A DNA stretch of 11,772 bases, from contig NZ_CALFIG010000292.1 in assembly GCF_937876455.1 (NCBI RefSeq), positions 1 to 11,772 of the forward strand. The letters run 5' to 3'. This document shows positions 7,022 through 11,772 of the stretch, in pieces. The notes below the pieces were generated by a model. The model had not been told where the DNA came from, did not search any database, and saw only the letters and a program-made list of their open reading frames with translations. Position numbers and translations under genes: made by a program. Origin of the DNA: an uncultured Flavobacterium sp. Its GTDB lineage: Bacteria; Bacteroidota; Bacteroidia; Flavobacteriales; Flavobacteriaceae. Position 1 is the first letter of the stretch; each line of letters opens with the position of its first letter.

Positions 7022-8551
7022 TTATTCCCATTCAATGGTTGCAGGCGGCTTTGAGCTGATGTCATACACTACTCTATTTACACCTCTTACATTATTTATA
7101 ATTTCATTCGAAACTTTCATTAAAAAATCATACGGCAAATGTACCCAGTCGGCAGTCATACCATCGGTAGATTCTACAGCTCTTAATGCTACTACTTTTT
7201 CATAAGTTCGCTCATCGCCCATGACACCCACACTATTTACAGGCAATAAAATAGCACCTGCTTGCCATACTTTATCATACAATCCGTGTTCTTTTAATCC
7301 GTTGATGAATACGGCATCTACTTCTTGTAAAATAGCTACTTTTTCAGGGGTAATATCACCTAAAATACGAATGGCTAATCCAGGCCCTGGAAAGGGATGA
7401 CGGCCTAACAATTCATCATCAATTCCTAATGATTTACCTACTCTACGTACTTCATCTTTGAATAACATACGTAAAGGCTCTACAACTTGCAATTTCATAA
7501 AATCAGGCAATCCACCTACGTTATGATGTGATTTAATAGTCGCTGAAGGTCCCCCCGTCGCTGAAACCGATTCAATTACATCGGGATAAATTGTGCCTTG
7601 ACCTAACCATTTTACATCGGTTAACAAGTGTGCTTCATCATCAAAAACCTCAATAAAAACACGCCCAATAGCTTTTCGTTTTGCTTCTGGATCATCTAAC
7701 CCAGCTAATGCTTCCAAAAAGCGTGCCGAAGCATCCACTCCTTTCACATTTAAACCCATTCCTTTGTATTGTTCTAATACATTTTGGAATTCATTTTTAC
7801 GCAACAATCCGTTGTTTACAAAAATGCAATATAAATTTTCGCCTATAGCTTTATTCAATAAAACCGCCGCTACTGTAGAATCTACACCACCAGAAAGTCC
7901 TAAAACGACTTTATCCGTTCCGATTTTTTCTTTTAATTCGGCCACCATGTCTTCAACAAAAGCATTAGGTGTGAAGGTTTGTTCAACTTTAGCTATTTTA
8001 ACCAAAAAGTTTTCTAGCATTTGTTTGCCATCTGTGGAATGATAAACTTCTGGGTGAAATTGAATAGCATACGTTGTTTCGCCTTCTATTTTATACGCTG
8101 CATTTTCTACGTCTTTAGTACTTGCTATTTTAACACCATTTGTAGGTAATTTTTTGATGGAATCGGAATGACTCATCCACACTTGGCTGTTTTCAGAAAC
8201 ACCTTCTAAGAACACTTCATTTTCTTTTATAAAGGAAAGATTTGCTCTTCCGTATTCTCGAGTAGCTGATGCCGCAACTTCTCCACCTGAAAAATGGGCT
8301 AAATATTGTGCACCATAACATACCGCTAATAAAGGTTTTTTGCCTCTAATTTGAGATAAATCTGGGTGAAGTGCTTCTTCTGAACGCACCGAACAAGGGC
8401 TTCCGCCTAAAATTACCGCTTTATATGATGATAAATCGGTAGGAATTTTATCAAATGGAAAAATTTCACAGAAAATGTTTAGTTCTCTTACCCTACGAGC
8501 AATTAATTGGGTGTATTGCGAACCGAAATCTAAAATTAATACGTTATTCAT
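7022..8551 (-). CDS. guaA: GMP synthase (glutamine-hydrolysing)
   Basis: A 509-residue GMP synthase, the last step from XMP to GMP using ATP and glutamine in the cytoplasm. The N-terminal class I glutamine amidotransferase domain has nucleophile Cys78 in LLAVCYGAQ and His166/Glu168 in IQFHPEVYHS. The PP-loop ATP-pyrophosphatase domain begins with LGLSGGVDSTVAA, the SGGVDS at 220-225. The C-terminal dimerisation domain contains GRHPFPGPGLAIRILG and ends in the typical PPATIEWE. All catalytic signatures are intact and the length is normal. The start MNNVLILDFGSQYTQLIARRV matches the family. The leader contains the heptamer arrays described separately, and I could not find a consensus promoter in it; transcription may come from purM, 155 nt upstream, or from a weaker promoter. 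The LysM-fusion gene follows after 10 nt. Confidence 0.98.
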   Translation of the reverse strand: MNNVLILDFGSQYTQLIARRVRELNIFCEIFPFDKIPTDLSSYKAVILGGSPCSVRSEEALHPDLSQIRGKKPLLAVCYGAQYLAHFSGGEVAASATREYGRANLSFIKENEVFLEGVSENSQVWMSHSDSIKKLPTNGVKIASTKDVENAAYKIEGETTYAIQFHPEVYHSTDGKQMLENFLVKIAKVEQTFTPNAFVEDMVAELKEKIGTDKVVLGLSGGVDSTVAAVLLNKAIGENLYCIFVNNGLLRKNEFQNVLEQYKGMGLNVKGVDASARFLEALAGLDDPEAKRKAIGRVFIEVFDDEAHLLTDVKWLGQGTIYPDVIESVSATGGPSATIKSHHNVGGLPDFMKLQVVEPLRMLFKDEVRRVGKSLGIDDELLGRHPFPGPGLAIRILGDITPEKVAILQEVDAVFINGLKEHGLYDKVWQAGAILLPVNSVGVMGDERTYEKVVALRAVESTDGMTADWVHLPYDFLMKVSNEIINNVRGVNRVVYDISSKPPATIEWE

Positions 8552-8560
8552 TATTTTAAA

Positions 8561-8595
8561 GTTAGAAGTTAGAAGTTAGAAGTCGGAAGTTAAAA
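8561..8595. repeat. Tandem heptamer array, unit GTTAGAA (5 units)
   Basis: Read on the plus strand: GTTAGAA at 8561-8567, 8568-8574 and 8575-8581, then variants GTCGGAA (8582-8588) and GTTAAAA (8589-8595). Three perfect and two degenerate units without gaps. The array lies 9 nt upstream of the guaA start codon, so it would form part of the guaA leader RNA (there read as TTCTAAC units). Confidence 0.88.
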
Positions 8596-8662
8596 ACTTT
8601 ACGAAAAAAAAACTTAAAACTCAGTTGTGTGTTTTATTTTATTTTTTGACTAAGAATAGGAA

Positions 8663-8704
8663 ACTAATTACTAATTACTAATTACTCTTCACTAATCACT
8701 ATAA
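8663..8704. repeat. Tandem heptamer array, unit ACTAATT (6 units)
   Basis: Read on the plus strand: ACTAATT at 8663-8669, 8670-8676 and 8677-8683, then variants ACTCTTC (8684-8690), ACTAATC (8691-8697) and ACTATAA (8698-8704). The units follow without gaps and end 2 nt from the purM stop codon. The 7-nt period equals that of the array at 8561-8595 although the unit differs. The remaining 67 bp between the two arrays hold homopolymeric A/T runs and an AGTTGTGTGTT segment (8623-8633) also found in the pyrG leader (4698-4708). Confidence 0.85.
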
Positions 8705-8706
8705 TA

Positions 8707-9885
8707 TTAATATTCAAACGTTCCGTATTCCGAAACTATCGTTAATTTTTTTCGCTCTGATGCTTCTACTCGTCCTACAATTTGTGCTTCGATGTTAAAT
8801 GATTTTGAAATTTCAATGATGTCTTGAGCTATATCAGCAGGAACATACAATTCCATTCTATGACCACAATTGAATACTTGATACATTTCTTTCCAATCGG
8901 TTTTAGATTGTTCTTGAATTAATTGGAATAAAGGTTGTACTGGAAACAAATTATCTTTTATCACGTGAACGTTCTCTACAAAATGAAGCACTTTTGTTTG
9001 TGCGCCACCACTACAATGAACCATTCCGTGAATTTGATTTGAATTGTATTTTGATAAAATCTTTTTGACAACTGGCGCATACGTTCTTGTTGGAGAAAGT
9101 ACTAATTTTCCAGCGTCAATTGGGCTGTTAGTAACGGCATCGGTCAATTTAGTTTGTCCTGAATAGACTAATTCATTTGGAACCGAAGCATCAAAACTTT
9201 CAGGATATTTTTCGGCTAAATACTTAGCAAAAACATCATGACGTGCAGATGTTAAACCATTACTTCCCATTCCACCATTATATTCGCTTTCATAGGTAGC
9301 TTGGCCAAATGACGCTAATCCTACAATAACATCTCCTGCCTGAATATTTGCATTATCAATCACATCAGCACGTTTCATGCGAGCCGTAACCGTAGAATCT
9401 ACAATAATAGTACGAACCAAATCGCCTACATCTGCCGTTTCACCACCCGTAGAATGAATAGTTACGCCGTGATTCTTTAATTCTGCAATTAATTCTTCTG
9501 TTCCGTTAATGATAGCAGAAATAACTTCCGCTGGAATTAAATTTTTATTCCTTCCAATAGTAGATGAAAGTAAAATATTATCAGTTGCGCCTACACACAA
9601 TAAATCATCAATATTCATGATTAAAGCGTCTTGTGCAATGCCTTTCCAAACCGAAATATCGCCCATTTCTTTCCAATACATATAAGCTAAGGAAGATTTT
9701 GTTCCAGCTCCATCGGCATGCATAATGATGCAATACGCTTCATCACTCGTTAAATAATCAGGAATAATTTTACAAAAGGCTTTTGGAAACAAGCCTTTAT
9801 CAATGTTTTTTATAGCTTGATGTACATCTTCTTTAGATGCCGAAACCCCTCGTAAATTGTAGCGTTGGCTCGTTTCAGAACTCAT
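8707..9885 (-). CDS. purM: Phosphoribosylformylglycinamidine cyclo-ligase (AIR synthase), Bacteroidota type
   Basis: A 392-residue AIR synthase-family protein that closes the imidazole ring (FGAM plus ATP to AIR) in purine synthesis. Motifs in family order: HADGAGTKS at 56-64 (GTDGVGTK in E. coli), GGETADV at 147-153, SNGLTSARH at 208-216, SPTRTYAP at 264-271, HCSGGAQTKVL at 290-300 (family ITGGG loop) and MYQVFNCGHRMEL at 334-346, close to the E. coli MYRTFNCG motif. It is about 45 residues longer than E. coli PurM (345), the extra length lying partly at the N-terminus and around 225-260, and is divergent in the ITGGG loop. Start MSSETSQRYN is chosen because it follows the promoter and the AAC-rich leader directly. 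Another member of the AIRS superfamily is conceivable, but the combination of motifs favours PurM. Confidence 0.9.
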   Translation of the reverse strand: MSSETSQRYNLRGVSASKEDVHQAIKNIDKGLFPKAFCKIIPDYLTSDEAYCIIMHADGAGTKSSLAYMYWKEMGDISVWKGIAQDALIMNIDDLLCVGATDNILLSSTIGRNKNLIPAEVISAIINGTEELIAELKNHGVTIHSTGGETADVGDLVRTIIVDSTVTARMKRADVIDNANIQAGDVIVGLASFGQATYESEYNGGMGSNGLTSARHDVFAKYLAEKYPESFDASVPNELVYSGQTKLTDAVTNSPIDAGKLVLSPTRTYAPVVKKILSKYNSNQIHGMVHCSGGAQTKVLHFVENVHVIKDNLFPVQPLFQLIQEQSKTDWKEMYQVFNCGHRMELYVPADIAQDIIEISKSFNIEAQIVGRVEASERKKLTIVSEYGTFEY

Positions 9886-9907
9886 TTGTTGTGTTGTTGT
9901 TGTTTGT
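9886..9907 (-). promoter_or_regulatory. AAC-repeat leader of purM without Shine-Dalgarno
   Basis: The bases immediately before the purM ATG consist, on the minus strand, almost only of A and C in AAC/ACA repeats. There is no G-rich ribosome-binding site. Such an unstructured leader suits the weak use of Shine-Dalgarno sequences in Bacteroidota and supports this start codon. The pyrG leader (ACAACACACAACT) has a similar composition. Confidence 0.55.
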
Positions 9908-9911
9908 TGAG

Positions 9912-9943
9912 CAAAAGTATAAAAAATATGTCAATTAGCCAAT
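9912..9943 (-). promoter_or_regulatory. Predicted purM promoter (Bacteroidota -33/-7 type)
   Basis: On the minus strand the -7 box TACTTTTG (9919-9912) fits TAnnTTTG exactly, and ATTGG (9943-9939) provides a -33 TTG with a 20-nt spacer; a second TTG follows 8 nt later. The layout matches the pyrG promoter: ATTGGC-N2-ATTGAC, then TA-N2-TTTGCTC at identical distances. Transcription would begin near 9905, about 20 nt before the start codon. Confidence 0.72.
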
Positions 9944-10012
9944 ACATGTATGGGGCAAATTTTGAGCAAAAAAATGAAGGAAAAACAAATTATTACGAAC
10001 AAGATAAAACCT

Positions 10013-10879
10013 TTATTTCTGTAAAATCATTATTTCTACGCGTCTATTTGCAGCGGCTTGTTCCTCGTTAGCTTCGGGAATAGAAAATTTAGGCTTTGAC
10101 ACACCAAATCCTTTAACTACAATTCGATGGAGTTGAATTCGATTTGAAACTAATACTCGCCTAACTTGTTTTGCGCGTTCTAACGAGAGATTTTTAATAT
10201 CTGCACTTACACAGCAAATATGCCCTTGAATTTCAATACGTAGATTTGGGTATTTATCCATTACATAAAGCAACTCATCTATAGAACGCTTTGATGTGGG
10301 CATAATGCCAAATGAATTTTTATAAAACTGAATTTCTGGCAAAACAATTAACGTTCCTGGTCTGGAAAGTTTAATTTTTTCTTCCAAATTTGCATCAGGT
10401 GGAAAATGCATATCCACTTCTTCTATGGGTATCAATTCTGTCGAAACAGGAATAACAGGTTTTTCTTCCTTAACTTTACCTTTTAACAGTTCGGTTTCTT
10501 TAGCTAAGTCTTTTTCAGTTAGAAAAAAAATAGTAGCATATCTATTTAACGCTTTATTTTTTGATTTTGCTCCTTTTTCTCCTAAGCTTATGGTTTTAAA
10601 ATCTGAACGAATAGCAAGTTTGCCTTTTACATTTTCATAAATAAAACCCACTCGCTTTTGAGACAATGTGTCGTTATATCCAGCACTACCTACTTCATCA
10701 GTAGACGCGCTAATTGCTAAAATTTTTGACGTTTTATTACTCGCTACCCATTTGGTAAGCTTAGCCAACTCTATTTTATTTAACTCAAATTTATCGGAAT
10801 CAAAATAAAACGTAACTTGTTCTTGGGCATTTGAAAAACCCATGCAAAGTAATACTATATAAAAATAAGAAAAGTTCAT
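10013..10879 (-). CDS. Exported protein with two OmpA-like domains
   Basis: A 288-residue protein with a signal peptide (MNFSYFYIVLLCMGFSNA, cut after Ala18). The first OmpA-like domain spans about 21-119 (VTFYFDSDKFELN, STDEVGSAGYNDTLSQKRVGF, then LNRYATIFF); it keeps Asp61 and Arg76/Arg113 as candidate ligands for the peptidoglycan diaminopimelate. A charged, proline-containing linker covers about 120-172. The second domain spans about 175-288 and ends with the classical NRRVEIMI; it keeps Arg235 (LSLERAKQV) but has GHICC at 219-223 where most members have GHTD. No lipobox cysteine and no beta-barrel segment are visible, so it is probably a periplasmic peptidoglycan-binding protein. It follows the 92-residue membrane protein gene by 33 nt and precedes purM by 127 nt. 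Confidence 0.9.
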   Translation of the reverse strand: MNFSYFYIVLLCMGFSNAQEQVTFYFDSDKFELNKIELAKLTKWVASNKTSKILAISASTDEVGSAGYNDTLSQKRVGFIYENVKGKLAIRSDFKTISLGEKGAKSKNKALNRYATIFFLTEKDLAKETELLKGKVKEEKPVIPVSTELIPIEEVDMHFPPDANLEEKIKLSRPGTLIVLPEIQFYKNSFGIMPTSKRSIDELLYVMDKYPNLRIEIQGHICCVSADIKNLSLERAKQVRRVLVSNRIQLHRIVVKGFGVSKPKFSIPEANEEQAAANRRVEIMILQK

Positions 10880-10895
10880 AAACTATTATTTCAAA

Positions 10896-10903
10896 CAAAT
10901 ATA
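10896..10903 (-). promoter_or_regulatory. Possible -7 box before the OmpA-like gene
   Basis: TATATTTG on the minus strand matches the TAnnTTTG consensus and ends 16 nt before the start codon. No TTG is found at the expected -33 distance, which would fall inside the end of the upstream gene, so this may be a weak internal promoter or chance. Confidence 0.3.
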
Positions 10904-10912
10904 TAGAAATAA

Positions 10913-11191
10913 TTACGATTTATCTATGATTTGAAAATCACCATGATGGGCTACTTTTTCGGGAATGATATGCACTGTAGTTACTTCCTCATCCATAGCT
11001 CTTCCTGCATACATAGAAACCCTATGTTCTTCAGGATATAACCATTTATTTTTGATTGTGGTTTTTCTTGAAATTTCCTCAATTTTTGGCTCTTTTTTAG
11101 GAGCATCGAACTCACTTTCAGTAGTTAAAAATAAAACGCTCCACCAAAAAACCAAAAGAAAAATTATAAAACTTACAATTGTTACAAACAT
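10913..11191 (-). CDS. Small single-pass membrane protein of unknown function
   Basis: A 92-residue protein that I do not recognise. Residues 3-23 (VTIVSFIIFLLVFWWSVLFL, partly shown) form one hydrophobic segment, probably an uncleaved anchor, since no signal-peptidase site follows. The rest is hydrophilic, with an acidic/basic stretch at 24-49 and a less charged end containing YPEEHRVSMYAGRAMDEE and VAHHGDF; a cytoplasmic or periplasmic orientation cannot be decided. The short WWSVLF part loosely recalls the start of DUF1467 proteins of Alphaproteobacteria, but nothing after it supports that link. The minus frame is preferred over a competing plus-strand frame at 10965-11237 because it has a -7 box and fits between a terminator and a same-strand neighbour. 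It lies between the glutamine synthetase terminator and the OmpA-like gene (33 nt), with which it could be co-transcribed. Confidence 0.75.
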   Translation of the reverse strand: MFVTIVSFIIFLLVFWWSVLFLTTESEFDAPKKEPKIEEISRKTTIKNKWLYPEEHRVSMYAGRAMDEEVTTVHIIPEKVAHHGDFQIIDKS

Positions 11192-11208
11192 AAATATCTA
11201 TTTTGTAT

Positions 11209-11216
11209 CAAATATA
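11209..11216 (-). promoter_or_regulatory. Possible -7 box before the 92-residue membrane protein gene
   Basis: TATATTTG on the minus strand matches TAnnTTTG exactly, 17 nt before the start codon. Its first base is the last T of the glutamine synthetase terminator's T tract. The -33 region would fall inside the terminator hairpin, where only a poor TTC match exists, so the assignment is tentative. Confidence 0.4.
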
Positions 11217-11245
11217 AAAAAAGCTCCTCATTTCTGAAGAGCTTT
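11216..11245 (-). terminator. Intrinsic terminator after glutamine synthetase III
   Basis: On the minus strand AAAGCTC (11245-11239) pairs with GAGCTTT (11226-11220), extended by two more pairs after one mismatch, enclosing a 6-nt loop. A run of seven T residues (11222-11216) overlaps the end of the stem. It lies 18 nt after the glutamine synthetase stop codon. Confidence 0.85.
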
Positions 11246-11263
11246 AAAATATTTTTACAATTA

Positions 11264-11772
11264 TTATTTAACAAATAACAATTCTCTGTATTTTGTTAAA
11301 GTCCACATTTCATCATCAACTAATAACTCTAATTTATCTGCATGGTAGCGAATTTCTTCAAAATGCGGTTTAACCGTATTGCAGTAAGCAGCGGCCATTT
11401 TTTCTGCTGAAGTTAAATTATTTGCTTTTTTACGCGCTTCAATCATGGCTTCCACTTTTGTGTTGATACCTTCAATATGTTCAGATATTTCTTTGATTAA
11501 ATTGATTTGTTCTTTCGCAATTTTCTCAAAATCTTTCCCAAAAATTTCTTTTAACCCTTTTACATTTTCTATCAACGTATTTTGATATTTAATAGCTGTA
11601 GGAATAACATGATTACGAGCAATATCTCCTAATACTCTGCCTTCAATTTGAATTTTTTTAGTATACTCTTCAAGTTCAATTTCATATCGAGACTCTACTT
11701 CAACATGATTCATAACTCCAAGTTCTTCAAATAATTTAACTGCCTTAGATGAAACTTTTGCTTTAAGTGCTT
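11264..11772 (-). CDS. glnN: Glutamine synthetase type III, C-terminal part (cut by window edge)
   Basis: The last 168 residues are visible and the frame stays open to the window edge, so the ATG at 11713 is internal, not a start. The visible part reads ...SSKAVKLFEELGVMNHVEVESRYE, then a long, mostly helical region including GRVLGDIARNHVIPTAIKYQN and HADKLELLVDDEMWTLTKYREL, the characteristic C-terminal end of type III glutamine synthetases (about 700-730 residues), absent from types I and II. The enzyme makes glutamine from glutamate, ammonia and ATP in the cytoplasm; its catalytic domain lies outside the window. The helical end is involved in oligomer contacts in the family. The gene is closed by its own terminator, so the downstream membrane protein is separate. 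GlnN is the usual symbol for this type. Confidence 0.95.
   Translation of the reverse strand, partial: ALKAKVSSKAVKLFEELGVMNHVEVESRYEIELEEYTKKIQIEGRVLGDIARNHVIPTAIKYQNTLIENVKGLKEIFGKDFEKIAKEQINLIKEISEHIEGINTKVEAMIEARKKANNLTSAEKMAAAYCNTVKPHFEEIRYHADKLELLVDDEMWTLTKYRELLFVK

Noticed and set aside
8611..8636. Hairpin AAAAC / GTTTT before guaA as an attenuator
   Set aside because: A 5-bp A/T-rich stem with a 10-nt loop next to a T run on the minus strand; easily produced by chance in such DNA, and no leader peptide or alternative structure is visible.
8561..8704. CRISPR array interpretation of the repeats before guaA
   Set aside because: Units are 7 nt with no spacers between them and there are no cas genes nearby.
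10965..11237. Plus-strand open frame of 90 codons opposite the small membrane protein gene
   Set aside because: It runs antisense through a terminator, has no promoter or neighbour on its strand, and the minus-strand frame has better start context.

Overview
The window reads as chromosomal core sequence of a member of the Bacteroidota, most likely family Flavobacteriaceae (Flavobacterium-like). The evidence is the low GC content, leaders without a Shine-Dalgarno sequence, promoters of the TTG / TAnnTTTG type, a type III glutamine synthetase, a long Bacteroidota-style PurM, and the pyrG-yidC gene pair. Every supported gene lies on the minus strand, so transcription runs from high to low coordinates. 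Both ends are cut inside genes: the C-terminus of glutamine synthetase III at the right and the N-terminus of mnmA at the left.

Right to left in transcription order: (1) 11772-11216, the end of a type III glutamine synthetase gene, closed by a clear intrinsic terminator. (2) 11191-10013, a 92-residue single-pass membrane protein of unknown function and a secreted protein with two OmpA-like domains, each with a TAnnTTTG box just upstream. (3) 9943-8707, purM behind a good promoter and an AAC-rich leader. (4) 8706-8552, a 155-bp spacer with two tandem arrays, both of 7-nt period. (5) 8551-4799, guaA, a LysM plus periplasmic-binding-protein fusion, an OsmC-like protein and a DUF3820 protein; the first three are packed tightly enough to be one operon (10-nt gap, then a 1-nt TAATG overlap). 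(6) 4760-1082, pyrG and yidC behind a promoter closely matching that of purM, ended by an intrinsic terminator. (7) 1002-1, a secreted MORN/YwqK-type repeat protein whose stop overlaps the start of mnmA by one base.

Functionally this is housekeeping DNA with a nucleotide and nitrogen theme. Glutamine synthetase makes the glutamine that GuaA (GMP synthesis) and PyrG (CTP synthesis) use as amide donor, and PurM closes the imidazole ring in purine synthesis. Interleaved with these are envelope proteins (YidC, the LysM fusion, the OmpA-like protein, the MORN protein). I see no mobile element, CRISPR array, tRNA, rRNA or obvious defence system, and no gene-free stretch longer than 155 bp. The items most worth following up are the 36-bp promoter pattern shared by pyrG and purM, the heptamer arrays before guaA, the LysM-binding-protein fusion coupled to an OsmC-like gene, and the unusual GHICC motif in the OmpA-like protein.
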